Shown: positions 17,091 through 26,366, counted from the stretch's first letter. The stretch: DNA of 64,000 nt from Roseateles_C aquae (GCF_032337115.1 NZ_JAVXZY010000002.1:1-64000), one strand, 5' to 3'. The notes: a model not told the origin generated them from the sequence alone. Numbers and translations: made by a program.

Positions 17091-17531
17091 TCACAAGGTG
17101 TTCAGCGCTTGCTTGATGCGCTGGTAGGTGCCGCAGACGCAGACGTTCTCGATCTCGTTGGCAATCTCGCTGCCCTTGTGCCCGGCGTTCATCGCGCCCG
17201 CCACCGCCATCAGCATGCCAGACTGGCAGTAGCCGCATTGCGGCACCTGATGCAGGATCCAGGCCTTTTGCGCCGGATGGCTGCGGTCGGCCGACAGCCC
17301 TTCGATGGTGGTGATGCGCTTGCCGACCGCCGAAGAGACATCCATATCGCAGGACTTCTCCGGCTTGCCATTCACCAAGACCGTGCAGGCGCCGCAGATC
17401 TCGATGCCACAGCCGTACTTGGTACCGGTGAGGCCGATCAGATCGCGCAAGGCCCAGAGCAAGGGCATGCTGGTGCTGCTGACGGTGATGGCGTAATCCT
17501 TGCCATTCACGTTAAGAGTCAAGTTGGGCAT
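17091..17531 (-). CDS. Two-[2Fe-2S] small subunit of the molybdenum hydroxylase
   Basis: This 146-residue electron-transfer subunit (IorA/CoxS type) has both expected cluster motifs. The plant-ferredoxin-like set is C41, C46, C49 and C61 (CGIEICGAC then C). The second set is C99, C102, C131 and C133 (CGYCQSG and CVCGTY). The family usually has CRCGTY, so the Val is a mild variant that leaves the ligands intact. It has no signal peptide, so it should hitch-hike on the Tat signal of the large subunit encoded 12 bp downstream. A 205-bp gap to mocA suggests its own promoter. Confidence 0.93.
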   Translation of the reverse strand: MPNLTLNVNGKDYAITVSSTSMPLLWALRDLIGLTGTKYGCGIEICGACTVLVNGKPEKSCDMDVSSAVGKRITTIEGLSADRSHPAQKAWILHQVPQCGYCQSGMLMAVAGAMNAGHKGSEIANEIENVCVCGTYQRIKQALNTL

Positions 17532-17736
17532 CGTGTACTCCTTATGCCGGACTGTTGAGCGTTCGCGTCGAAGCGCAAACGCCGCGGTCCAGCTTAGGAC
17601 GCCCCACGTCTCCTGGCTGTATGGCTTTGTAAGAGCACTGTCTCGCCAAGACTGGCGTAACGACAGTGCGGCCCGCGCCTGCCGCGTGTTCCGCGCTCAG
17701 CGCGGTACTGGCGAGGCATCAGGCCGGCGGTGAGGC

Positions 17737-18351
17737 TCAGAGCTGAGGTTGCAGCTGGGCTCGCAGTTTATGGAGGTCTTCGACGGTGTCGACGTCGACC
17801 AAGACGCCGGCGTCGTCCAGCTCCACGCCAGCCGAGGGATAGCGCGCGATCAGGCGTCGCGCGCCTTCGTCGCCTTGCAGCTCGATCAGGTCGGAATACA
17901 GCTCGGCAGCGAAACCAACCGGATGGCCGCGCAGGCCGCGGTACTGGGCAAAGGCGACCGGCGATTGCAGCAAAGCCTCGCCCACGGCCCGCATGCTCCG
18001 CGCGCGCACCATGGGCATGTCACCAGGCAATATCAACCAGCCGTCAGCGTCACCGCTGGCGGAAACACCTGCGGCAATCGAGTGCCCCATGCCGACAGGC
18101 AAGACCTGACCCTGCAGCCCGCGCTCCGGCAGCACCACCACGTCGCTGGCGGCGATCATTTCACGCACCGAGGGCGCCAAGGCCTCGCTGCAGACGACGA
18201 CGACTCGCAAACCTGTTTCAAGCGCATTGGCCAAGGTACTTCCCAGCACGCTGGTCTGGCCCAAGCCCTGGACCAACTTGTGCCCTGCACCCCGGAAGCG
18301 CATGCCGCGACCCGCTGCGAGCACGACGACGGCCAGCCGTCGCATATCCAT
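17737..18351 (-). CDS. MocA/MobA-like molybdenum cofactor nucleotidyltransferase
   Basis: This 204-residue nucleotidyltransferase begins with the NTP-binding loop VVLAAGRGMRFRGAGHK (residues 9-25), contains the metal-site LPGDMPMV, and RGHPVGFAAEL with the conserved GHP. These are MocA-type features. MocA attaches CMP to molybdopterin to make the MCD cofactor used by xanthine-oxidase-family enzymes. Its location directly upstream of the two hydroxylase subunits on the same strand supports that role over MobA (GMP) or a sugar-nucleotide enzyme. AAGGG lies 7 nt before the ATG at 18351. A hairpin (CCGCGC, TCA, GCGCGG at 17691-17705) lies after its stop. Confidence 0.82.
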   Translation of the reverse strand: MDMRRLAVVVLAAGRGMRFRGAGHKLVQGLGQTSVLGSTLANALETGLRVVVVCSEALAPSVREMIAASDVVVLPERGLQGQVLPVGMGHSIAAGVSASGDADGWLILPGDMPMVRARSMRAVGEALLQSPVAFAQYRGLRGHPVGFAAELYSDLIELQGDEGARRLIARYPSAGVELDDAGVLVDVDTVEDLHKLRAQLQPQL

Positions 18352-18432
18352 TCGTACACCCTTGCTTCAATGCCGCGAGACCATACCCGCCGACAGCCGC
18401 CATCATCCCGTTGCAAGCACAGGCTCATAAGT

Positions 18433-18457
18433 GGGGCCAACACCTAAGGTGTTCCCC
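18433..18457. promoter_or_regulatory. Perfect dyad between mocA and pdxH
   Basis: AACACCTAAGGTGTT (18439-18453) is a perfect inverted repeat with 7-bp arms around one central base. GGGG (18433-18436) and CCCC (18454-18457) can extend it around a two-base bulge. It lies between the divergent mocA and pdxH genes, and just before a -10-like CATACT (18466-18471) of pdxH. It could be an operator for either gene. No adjacent regulator gene points to the binder. Confidence 0.5.
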
Positions 18458-18477
18458 GCCTGGGACATACTCCAGGG

Positions 18478-19119
18478 ATGAACAAGAAAATTGCAGATCT
18501 GCGCAAGAGCTACGAGCTCGGCGAACTCGACGAAGCAGCCGCGGCCAACGCGCCGCTGGAGCAGTTCGGTCAATGGTTTTCGGAAGCCCAGGCCGCCGAG
18601 GTTCCCGAGCCCAATGCGATGACGCTCGCCACCGTTGGTGCCGACGGGCGGCCGTCCACCCGCATCGTGCTGATCAAGGATTTCGATGCGCGCGGCATCG
18701 TCTGGTACACCAACTACCACAGCCGCAAAGGCCGTGAGCTGGAAGCGCATCCCTATGCCGCGCTGCAGTTCCATTGGGTCGAGTTGGAGCGTGTGGTGCG
18801 CATCGAGGGCAGCGTCGAACGCGTGTCCGAGGCGGAGTCGGACAACTACTTCCACAGCCGCCCGCTGGATTCACGACTGGGCGCCTGGGCGTCGCCGCAA
18901 AGTGAAGTGATCAGTTCGCGCGCCGTGCTGGTGGCCAACGCCGCCAAGGCTGCCGTCACGCATGGCCTCAATCCGGCCCGCCCCCCGCACTGGGGTGGCT
19001 TCAGGCTGAAGCCGGAGCGCTGGGAGTTCTGGCAGGGCCGCAAGTCGCGCCTGCATGACCGCCTGGTCTACCGACTCGACGCGCAGGGCCAGTGGCTGCG
19101 TGAGCGGCTGGCCCCCTGA
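18478..19119 (+). CDS. pdxH: Pyridoxine/pyridoxamine 5'-phosphate oxidase
   Basis: This FMN enzyme of 213 residues makes pyridoxal 5'-phosphate from PNP or PMP with oxygen, in the cytosol. Visible: the N-terminal LRKSYELGELDE substrate segment, PNAMTLATVGADGRPSTRIVLIKDFDARGIVWYTNYHSRKG (FMN-binding), ALQFHWVELERVVRIEGSVERV, SRPLDSRLGAWASPQS, and the C-terminal dimer domain WGGFRLKPERWEFWQGRKSRLHDRLVY ending in RLAP. All family signatures are intact. CATACT, 6 nt before the ATG, may be a -10 box of a near-leaderless promoter. It is divergent from mocA and convergent with the TonB receptor gene. Confidence 0.96.
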   Translation: MNKKIADLRKSYELGELDEAAAANAPLEQFGQWFSEAQAAEVPEPNAMTLATVGADGRPSTRIVLIKDFDARGIVWYTNYHSRKGRELEAHPYAALQFHWVELERVVRIEGSVERVSEAESDNYFHSRPLDSRLGAWASPQSEVISSRAVLVANAAKAAVTHGLNPARPPHWGGFRLKPERWEFWQGRKSRLHDRLVYRLDAQGQWLRERLAP

Positions 19120-19135
19120 GCATTGACGACTTCGC

Positions 19136-21226
19136 TCAGAAGCGCAGCTGCAGCCCGGTATGCAGGCTGCGCCCCGGCAAGGGGGCAAGATCGCGCATGG
19201 TTGCGACCGTGCTGGCGCTGTAGGCCAGCTGATTGCCCAGGTTGTCGAGCTTGAGGTACCACAGGGCATCGGTGTCGCCCCAGCGGAACTGTCGCGCCAC
19301 CGACAGTTTCAGGAGTCCGTAGCCGGCGGTGGCTCGGTCTTCGGCCGGAACCCGGGATTGGCGGGCCACACCATGCCAATCGGCACGCAAGGTCCAAGCG
19401 CCCTGCTGCGCCTCCAGCCCCAGACCCAAGCGCTGCGGCGCAATGCGCGGCAAGGGCTGTGCATGGCTCAGGTCTTCGCCCCGCACGCCGTCGAGCTGCA
19501 GACTGCCAGCCAGCTGCCAGCCGGCCAGCGTCCAGGCTTGCCGCAGCTCGAGCTCATAACCCGTCAACTGTGCGCGCACACCTTGATAGCGATACTCGGG
19601 CCAGGCCGTGCTATCGCCATCAGGGGTAACCGTTTGGCCGCTGGCGTTCAGCGCCAGATAGTTGGCAAAACGGGTGCGGTAGATATTGAGCTTGGCGCTG
19701 CCGCCGCCGCTGGCCCAGTGCATGCCCAAGTCCAGGCCGGTGGCATGCTCCATGTCCAGCGTGGCATCGCCGCGCTCATACGCACCGCTCGCCACATGAA
19801 CACCGTTGGCGAAAAGTTCGTAAAAGCTCGGCGCCCGCTCGCTGTGGTTGACACTCATCGTCAAACCAAGCTCTGGCGTCGTGTGATAGCTGGCACTGAA
19901 CGAGAAACTGCGCGGCGAGAAGCGCCGCTCAAGCGCCGGACCAAAACGGCCGACACCATCGGCGCCATCGCCATCGGAACGCACCCGCGCCTGCTCAACG
20001 CGCACACCGCCTGACAAGCCAAAGGCCCCTTGCTGCCACTGTTCAAGCAGGAAGAGCGCGCTGGATCGCGTGGCCGTGCTGGGCACCAAGGCCTCTTCGC
20101 CGACCGCTGAAAACGTCGACGATTCCATCTGCGCGCCAATGACGCCGCGCACATCACCGATGGCACGATGCTCGGCTTCCACGCGCAAGTCCTTGCCACT
20201 GCTCTTGAAGCGCGTGCCTACCGAACCATCGCCCTCCAGCTCGACATGCTCGTAGCGGCTGCTATTGAGCTGCCACTGCACCTTGCTCAGCATCGCGCCG
20301 GCATCATTCCAGGCGCCTGCCGTGGCAATGCGCTGGCGCTGCATCTTGATGGTGACATCAGGCTCCACTGTCACGCCGTAGTGGCTGTGATAGTCCTCGA
20401 TCGAGACACCAGCGAAACCCTTGCCAAAGAACAGCGAACTGCCAAGCGCCGCGCCATGGCTGTCGCTGGCCGAGTTGCGCACGCGATGGGAGACGCTGCC
20501 CTCGGCAGCGCTGAACTCGGGCACAGCCAGATCACCGGCGCTGCGCCCCGAAGCATCGACATGCCAGGCCCAGCGCTTGTCGCCACCTTCCAGCACCATC
20601 GCCGCATTGCGCTCACGGCTGGCGCCGCCCAGGCGCAGTTCGGTCACACCACTCAAGCCATCACCTGCCACTCGTGGAATGCGGTTGTCCAAGGTGTTCA
20701 CGACACCGCCCATCGCACTGCCGCCGTACAGCAAGGCCGAGGGGCCGCGCAGCACTTCGATGCGCTCAATCACCAGCGGGTCGACGGGCACGCCGTGATC
20801 AAAGCTGAGGCTTGAGGCATCCACCGAAGCGCCGGCATTGCTCAGGATGCGCACGCGGTCACCGTCCAGGCCGCGTATGGTTGGCCGGTTGCTGTTGGGG
20901 CCGAAATAGCTGGAGCCCACACCGCTGATCTGATCAAGGCTGTCGCCCAGCGTGGCGCCGCGCGATAGCGTCAGCGCCTGGCCGCTGAGCACCTGCGAAG
21001 ATTGCACCGGGTCGCGCTCACCGAGCGGGTTGCCGGTGACAACAACCTGATCCAGTTTGTCGGCGATTTGCTGCGCTTGCGTGCCAGTAGCCAGCAGGCC
21101 AAAGGCCAAGGCCACAACACTGAAGCGTGAGCGGGTGTTCAGTGCATGGAGGGAGCACCCAGCAGCGTTGTAGTTTTGCGCCGGGCAGACGCGGGCGTTC
21201 CGCATCAAGGGAGTGCTGTTCTTCAT
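19136..21226 (-). CDS. ZnuD-like TonB-dependent receptor
   Basis: This 696-residue outer-membrane receptor has a plug domain with LDQVVVTGNPLGERDP (TonB-box region), then SYFGPNSNRPTIRGLDGDRVRILSN, SLSFDHGVPVDPLVIERIEVLRGP and ALLYGGSAMGGVVNTLDNRIP. This run is very close to the ZnuD zinc-receptor family. A 22-strand barrel ending in aromatic F (GLQLRF) follows. Zinc or heme is the likely cargo by family. The signal region is long (hydrophobic core at 36-48). The ATG at 21226 is chosen; a TTG two codons upstream is less likely. A DUF2946 protein gene lies upstream on the same strand. No clear Zur box was seen in the 115-bp gap. Confidence 0.85.
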   Translation of the reverse strand: MKNSTPLMRNARVCPAQNYNAAGCSLHALNTRSRFSVVALAFGLLATGTQAQQIADKLDQVVVTGNPLGERDPVQSSQVLSGQALTLSRGATLGDSLDQISGVGSSYFGPNSNRPTIRGLDGDRVRILSNAGASVDASSLSFDHGVPVDPLVIERIEVLRGPSALLYGGSAMGGVVNTLDNRIPRVAGDGLSGVTELRLGGASRERNAAMVLEGGDKRWAWHVDASGRSAGDLAVPEFSAAEGSVSHRVRNSASDSHGAALGSSLFFGKGFAGVSIEDYHSHYGVTVEPDVTIKMQRQRIATAGAWNDAGAMLSKVQWQLNSSRYEHVELEGDGSVGTRFKSSGKDLRVEAEHRAIGDVRGVIGAQMESSTFSAVGEEALVPSTATRSSALFLLEQWQQGAFGLSGGVRVEQARVRSDGDGADGVGRFGPALERRFSPRSFSFSASYHTTPELGLTMSVNHSERAPSFYELFANGVHVASGAYERGDATLDMEHATGLDLGMHWASGGGSAKLNIYRTRFANYLALNASGQTVTPDGDSTAWPEYRYQGVRAQLTGYELELRQAWTLAGWQLAGSLQLDGVRGEDLSHAQPLPRIAPQRLGLGLEAQQGAWTLRADWHGVARQSRVPAEDRATAGYGLLKLSVARQFRWGDTDALWYLKLDNLGNQLAYSASTVATMRDLAPLPGRSLHTGLQLRF

Positions 21227-21341
21227 TGTCAATCTCTAGGGCAGACGCAGCAGCGTCGTAGGCTGCAACGTCAGTCGAGCATCAAAGGGCAGGCTTGAAC
21301 GACGCATGGCGCAACTGCGCAGCGGCCGTTCAGCGATGAAC

Positions 21342-21692
21342 TCAGCCTAGAGACAGGGGCGGCCCACGGGCCTGGACATGCCAGCCGGTACGAACGATGA
21401 AGGGACTCGATGGCAGCGCCTGCTGCGGCGCTGCAGCGATGACGCCAGACGATGGCGTCGCTGCGCTACAGAGCCCGTCGCCTTGCGCGATATGGTCGAA
21501 CAGCTGGCAGTCTGCACTGCCAGCCTCGTGCCCCAGCACGAACTTGGCCGTCAGCGTGGCGCTGCCATGGGGGTGCAGAACCCGGTGCCACTGCCCCAGG
21601 CCCTGCAGGCCCAGCATGCTGACGGCAAACAGCAGCGCCAGCCAGAAGCGGCGCTGCTGCACGGCGTTTGCAACCGTCTGTTGAGGCTTCAT
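21342..21692 (-). CDS. DUF2946-like small exported protein with His/Cys motifs
   Basis: This 116-residue protein has an N-terminal signal or anchor helix (about 16-33). It is followed by WHRVLHPH (H36, H40, H42), H55, and a segment with C62, H67 and C75 (CQLFDHIAQGDGLC). This arrangement resembles DUF2946 proteins, which often sit beside metal-related TonB receptors. It may bind metal in the periplasm and hand it to the neighbouring receptor; that is inferred. The start at 21692 is set by GGAGG 6 nt upstream; an in-frame extension to 21749 is rejected. A 115-bp gap separates it from the receptor gene. Confidence 0.7.
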   Translation of the reverse strand: MKPQQTVANAVQQRRFWLALLFAVSMLGLQGLGQWHRVLHPHGSATLTAKFVLGHEAGSADCQLFDHIAQGDGLCSAATPSSGVIAAAPQQALPSSPFIVRTGWHVQARGPPLSLG

Positions 21693-21906
21693 GCCGACCC
21701 TCCGCCCAGGCTCATGCGGCGCGACCTGCGGTCGCGGCGGGCGAGACATGGCGATGAAGGGAACAGGAAGTTCATGCGCGGCTTAGAGGCGAACTGCTGA
21801 CAGTCTGTGACCATGAAGCGAAGGCGCGATTGTGCACGCAAGGGGGCTGCGCTGCCAAAGGCCATGTACTTGTGCCGCGGCGGACTCGGGGCACAGGACA
21901 CAGCGC

Positions 21907-22470
21907 TCAGGCCTCAGGCCGCAGGTACTGGCCCAGGGTACGAACAAACTTGTCGACCTTGGCCGCAACCACGAACTGGCAATAGCCCTGCTCAGGATTG
22001 CGAGCGAAATAGTGCTGGTGGTAGGCCTCGGCAGGATGGTAGTCGCGGACCTGCTGCAGCTCGGTCACCACGCGCCCCCCTAGCGCTGCTTGCAGTTCCT
22101 CAATAACAGCAGCCGCCTCGCGCCGCTGCGCCTCATCGTGATAGAAGATGGCCGAGCGGTACTGTGTGCCAACGTCCGCACCCTGGCGGTTCAGCGTCGT
22201 CGGGTCATGGATGGTGAAGAAGATCTCCAGCAGCGCGCGCAGGCTGACTTGCTCGGGCACAAAGCGCAGCTGCACCACTTCGGCGTAGCCGGTCTGGCCG
22301 CTACAGACGGCCTCGTAACTCGGCGGCGTCGCAACAAGCCCGTTGCTGTAGCCCGACTCAACCGCGAGCACGCCGCGAACCCGCTCGTACACGGCTTCCA
22401 GGCACCAGAAGCAGCCCCCTGCCAGCGTGATGATGTCTTCGCCCGCTGCAGGGCGCACTGTGTCAGTCAT
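21907..22470 (-). CDS. msrA: Peptide methionine-S-sulfoxide reductase
   Basis: This 187-residue enzyme repairs the S-epimer of methionine sulfoxide using thioredoxin. The active site is GGCFWCLE with catalytic C20. ESGYSNG, SGQTGYAEVVQL, FFTIHDPTTLNRQGADVGTQYRSAIF and AEAYHQHYF are all family signatures. A C-terminal GYCQFVV cysteine may act as resolving residue. The ATG at 22470 is chosen because it puts the active site at the usual distance; an extension to 22539 is in frame but unlikely. No MsrB domain is fused. It is followed at a distance by the DUF2946 and receptor genes on the same strand. Confidence 0.96.
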   Translation of the reverse strand: MTDTVRPAAGEDIITLAGGCFWCLEAVYERVRGVLAVESGYSNGLVATPPSYEAVCSGQTGYAEVVQLRFVPEQVSLRALLEIFFTIHDPTTLNRQGADVGTQYRSAIFYHDEAQRREAAAVIEELQAALGGRVVTELQQVRDYHPAEAYHQHYFARNPEQGYCQFVVAAKVDKFVRTLGQYLRPEA

Positions 22471-22546
22471 TGCTGTGGTCCTCGTTGAGCGCCCGTGAAG
22501 GCGCAGTTCGCCGCGGCAGCATAGCCGAGCCGGCCTCAAGCCAGAC

Positions 22547-25500
22547 TCAAGGACTGGAAAGGCTCAGCTGCGCATGGGGTTGCCAGGCCGGATCGCCATC
22601 CTCGCCGTCACGACGCAGCCTGGCGCCCAGGAGTTGCAGGCGCTGCGCGGCAATGCCACGCGCCAGCAGCGCCTCGCGCAAGGCAACGGCGCGCTGCAGG
22701 GCCAACGCCTGCCAATCGGACTCCGTCGGCAGCTGTGCCGCCAGCAGCAGCGCTTCCATCTGTTCAGGGGGCAATTCCTTCTTGAAGCCGATCAGCGTGC
22801 GCTCATGCTTGATCTTGGGACTTTCAAGATAGAGCTTGCGCAGCAAGGCGGCGCGCTCAGGCCCAGTGGGTAGCGTGCCCTGCGCGGCCAGCGGATGCTG
22901 CCTCCGCCACAGCTGCAGCAAGGCATCACTGAGCCACTGGCTGCGCCAGGCAGACAGCTCACCAGCCGGATCAACCCAGGGCGCTATCGTCAACTGCAGC
23001 TGAGATCGTTGTTGCAAGGCTTGTGCGAGCTGTTCCAGTTGCCCAGGATCTGCCCAGTCGGCCGTGCCCGGCTTGAAGCCGATCTGGTGCAGCTTGTGAG
23101 CCTCGGCGCCAGCGAACAGCGAGAACGGCGAAGTCAGCGCGCGGCCGATCAGATTGCCGACCAGGCGCAGCACCAGACCACCAACGCTGAACTCGGGATC
23201 GTTCACCGAGCCGCTGATGGGCAGGCTGACATCGATGACCCCGTTGCGATCCTTCAGCAGCGACAGTGCCAGAGCCACCGGCAAGCGCGTCGCATCCGGG
23301 CTGTCGACCTTGTCACCCAGCTGGAGCTGGTCCAGGATGACCTGGTTTTGGGCCTGCAGGCTGCCATCGGCCGTGATCTTGTATTGCAGCTTGCTGCTCA
23401 AGCTGCCATTGGCGATCGCGTAACCCGCATATTTCTCGGCATAGGGCGAGAGCGGACGCAAGGCGATATCGCGAGCGTCAGCTCGCAGATCGAGTTGCAG
23501 CGGGTGGCTCAAGGGATTGAGCGTTCCAGCAATTTCAAGCACACCTTCACCGGCAATACGGCCGCCAATGCGCAAGGCGGCCGGCGCGCCCGCGTTGCTG
23601 CTGATGCTGCCAAGCTCCCCCTGCAGCTCGCTGAGACGTGCGCTGTAGTTGGGCTTGATGAAGCGATCCTGGAATGCAACCTCACCGGCATCGACCCGCA
23701 CGGAGCGAATCAGCAATTGCAGCGGCGGCGATGCGGGCGCAAGCGCTTGCGCGGGCACCGGCTTTGGCGCCGCCGGCTCAGCCGCCTCGACATTCAGGTC
23801 GCGAAGATTGAACTGCCCCTTGGCATCCAGGCTCAGCCGTGCAAAGAAGTCACTCAGTGCGATTTGATCCAAGCTCAGCTGCGTGGCCTGCTGCGGCCGC
23901 AACTGCAGCTGCAGCCCGGCAAGGCGCAGCGCCTGCCAACGCAAAAGCGGCTCTGCCGCCGGGGCAACAGCGCTCAGCGGCTGAGAGGCAGCGACCGCCT
24001 CGACATCACCGCTGCGCTGCACGCGCAAGCTGGCCAGCGCCGCGTCACCTTTCAGGCTCAGGGCTTCCGGCCCCTGCATGGCAAATGCGCCGCGATAGCT
24101 CAGAGCGCCCTGCTCCAGCTGCAGCCGTCGGGGCAAGCCGGCCTCATGCAAATAGCCTTGCAGCGGCGCCAAAGGCAAGCCGTCAAGCTGCAATTGGCCA
24201 CTAACACCCAAATTGCTCGCATCTCGATTGAGCTGGACCTGTGCCTTCAGCCGACCGGCCGGCGCTGCTGCTGACTTGCCGGCATCTCGCAAAACGGCGT
24301 CGAGCAGCTGCAATTTGCCAATGCTGGTCTGGCCTTGCTGGCGCAAGTCTTGGGCGTTCAGGCGCAGCTCCTTGATGGCCAGGCGCGCGGCGGGGCTGAC
24401 GCTATCGTCCTGCCAGTCGATCGCTGCGCCGTCCAGCGCCAGCTCTTGCAGGCTCACGTGCCAGGGTGTGGCGTCAGGTGCGGCCTGCGCTGCCTTGGCA
24501 CGGTCATCGCCAGCGCCCTCGGGCTTGAAACCCGCCAGGGTGACGCTGCCGGCTGAGCGCCGCAGCGGCAATTGCAGGCCGCGCACTTGCAGACGCCCCA
24601 GTTGCAGGTCGCGAGCGGACACCACCAATTTCAACTGATCCAGCTTCAGCTCGGCCAGTTGCAAATGCGTTTGCGCCTTGCTGTCGGTCGAAGCGCTGCG
24701 GCCGCTTTTCAGCGCCAGATCACGGAGCGCCAGCGCGCTGCCGTCGATCTTCGAACGATCCAGCGCAGCGGGCGTCAAGGGCTGATCGACTTGCAAGCGC
24801 AAGCGCCCACCGGCCAACCCAGCCAGTTGCATGGCCCCGCCTGCCTCGGTCTTCAACGGCAGCAGCTCGCTGGCCCAACGCAGCGGCAGCTGTGACACAT
24901 CGACTTGCAGCTCCGCCAGCGCCGCCGACACGCGAGCCTCCAGCGTCAGGTCTGCCTGCTCCTTGCCTTGCGCCGGCAGGGCACTGAGCAAGGTTTTCAG
25001 CGTCAGAACCGCTGGAGCGGCCTGCTCCGACAGCGGCCATTGCCAGGCACCCAGCTTGACTTGCAGCGCCTCGGCCTGCAGCGATGGCGTTCCGCCCTGC
25101 GCCTCGTCGCGCCACTGCACGCCCCCATCGCTGACAGTCAGGCCAGCCAAGCTGAGCCGCCAGGGCGCAGCCGAGGGACCTGCCGACTTGGTCGACGTGC
25201 CACCGGACGCCGTCGCGGCTCCGAAACCTTCGCTGCCAGGCAGCAAGACACGGCCCTGACGATCGCGCACCAGGGCCAAACGGGGCTGTTGCAGCACCAC
25301 GTCACCCAAGGCCACTTGGCGCTGCAATGGCAATAGCTTCTGCAGCGGCAGCTTCAGCTGCTGCAGGCTGAAGCAATCGCTGAAAGGCGTGCTGCCACTG
25401 CGGCATTGCGCGGCCAGTTCGTTCAAGACAAGCTCGCCAGCCACCTGCATCTCGGCCGCCTGGCCTGGGGCCTGCTTGAAGCGCAGGGCCAAGTCAACAT

Positions 25501-26269
25501 CCAGGCCGCCCTTCGTGATCTGCACCGGCAGCGCGGCGGGCCAGTAGGGACGCAGGCGCTGCAGCTCAAACCCACGCAGCTTCAGCGCGAGCTGAGCTTC
25601 ATCAGCGGGACTGAAGGGGCGCAGATTGGCCTCGGCCTCAAAGGCGCTGCCATCGACGCGAGCCCGCAGCGCCGGCTTCACCGCCACATGAATATCTGCG
25701 CCCAGCTTGGAAATGAAGGGCAGCGCCAGGTGCAAACCATCGACCCGGTGCTGCTGCCGCAGCGGCCTGTCGTCAAGCAGCAGCTCGCCGTCCAGAACTT
25801 CAATGTTGTAGGCCGCCCAGCGCAGCTCAGGCTGATGGCGCTCATCAGACGGGGCGTCAGCCTGAAAGCGCTGCAGGAGATCATCGATGCTGTAGCGCCC
25901 CTCGCCGATTCGCGCCAGCCGCAGCCGCGGCCGCTCGATTCGAAGGCTGTCAAGCACGGCTTGGCGGTGCCAGATCGATCGCCAGGACAGGCTCAGCGCC
26001 ACGCGATCGACATCGAGCAGCGCGGCACCCCCATCGTCACCTGCTCGCGCGGCAACCTGGAGCTTCTTCAGCACCACACCCAGTCGCCAGGGCTGAACCT
26101 CGGCCTCCTGCACCGACACCTTGCGCCCCAACGCCTCGCTGGCCGCTTCCATGCCGGGCCCGGCAAGCCAGCGGGGCAGCAAGGTAGCGGCAGCCAGCAT
26201 CAGCAGCGCTGGCACGCCGATCAGCAGCACCAGGGCCCAACGCCAGCGGCTATAAGCAATCTTTGTCAT
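22547..26269 (-). CDS. Giant DUF748 (AsmA-like) envelope protein
   Basis: This 1240-residue protein has one N-terminal membrane anchor (WALVLLIGVPALLMLAAATLL, about 10-32). A very long, repetitive body rich in Leu, Gln, Ala and Asp reads as beta strands and fits DUF748/AsmA-like proteins. Examples are LDSLRIERPRLRLARIGEGRYSIDDLL, and LLIRSVRVDAGEVAFQDRF with NYSARLSELQGELGSI near 900. The typical C-terminal block PLSPYAEKYAGYAIANGSLSSKLQY and FSVGGLVLRLVGNLIGRALTSPFSLF follows. Relatives span the periplasm and may help lipid transport or outer-membrane integrity. The ATG at 26269 is chosen over a TTG three codons upstream. It is divergent from the YdcF-like gene. Confidence 0.85.
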   Translation of the reverse strand: MTKIAYSRWRWALVLLIGVPALLMLAAATLLPRWLAGPGMEAASEALGRKVSVQEAEVQPWRLGVVLKKLQVAARAGDDGGAALLDVDRVALSLSWRSIWHRQAVLDSLRIERPRLRLARIGEGRYSIDDLLQRFQADAPSDERHQPELRWAAYNIEVLDGELLLDDRPLRQQHRVDGLHLALPFISKLGADIHVAVKPALRARVDGSAFEAEANLRPFSPADEAQLALKLRGFELQRLRPYWPAALPVQITKGGLDVDLALRFKQAPGQAAEMQVAGELVLNELAAQCRSGSTPFSDCFSLQQLKLPLQKLLPLQRQVALGDVVLQQPRLALVRDRQGRVLLPGSEGFGAATASGGTSTKSAGPSAAPWRLSLAGLTVSDGGVQWRDEAQGGTPSLQAEALQVKLGAWQWPLSEQAAPAVLTLKTLLSALPAQGKEQADLTLEARVSAALAELQVDVSQLPLRWASELLPLKTEAGGAMQLAGLAGGRLRLQVDQPLTPAALDRSKIDGSALALRDLALKSGRSASTDSKAQTHLQLAELKLDQLKLVVSARDLQLGRLQVRGLQLPLRRSAGSVTLAGFKPEGAGDDRAKAAQAAPDATPWHVSLQELALDGAAIDWQDDSVSPAARLAIKELRLNAQDLRQQGQTSIGKLQLLDAVLRDAGKSAAAPAGRLKAQVQLNRDASNLGVSGQLQLDGLPLAPLQGYLHEAGLPRRLQLEQGALSYRGAFAMQGPEALSLKGDAALASLRVQRSGDVEAVAASQPLSAVAPAAEPLLRWQALRLAGLQLQLRPQQATQLSLDQIALSDFFARLSLDAKGQFNLRDLNVEAAEPAAPKPVPAQALAPASPPLQLLIRSVRVDAGEVAFQDRFIKPNYSARLSELQGELGSISSNAGAPAALRIGGRIAGEGVLEIAGTLNPLSHPLQLDLRADARDIALRPLSPYAEKYAGYAIANGSLSSKLQYKITADGSLQAQNQVILDQLQLGDKVDSPDATRLPVALALSLLKDRNGVIDVSLPISGSVNDPEFSVGGLVLRLVGNLIGRALTSPFSLFAGAEAHKLHQIGFKPGTADWADPGQLEQLAQALQQRSQLQLTIAPWVDPAGELSAWRSQWLSDALLQLWRRQHPLAAQGTLPTGPERAALLRKLYLESPKIKHERTLIGFKKELPPEQMEALLLAAQLPTESDWQALALQRAVALREALLARGIAAQRLQLLGARLRRDGEDGDPAWQPHAQLSLSSP

Positions 26270-26285
26270 TACACCCAAGCATCAC

Positions 26286-26301
26286 AATCGCGGCTGCGAT
26301 T
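26286..26301. promoter_or_regulatory. Inverted repeat in the DUF748/ydcF divergent promoter region
   Basis: AATCGC (26286-26291), spacer GGCT, and GCGATT (26296-26301) form a perfect 6-bp inverted repeat midway between two divergent start codons (26269 and 26367). It may be an operator or a short hairpin. There is no further support. Confidence 0.3.
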
Positions 26302-26366
26302 ATCAGGGGCAGCATAGGACAGACACCCCGTTTTCAATCCGTTTCAGTAGCGAGCCCCGCACAACG

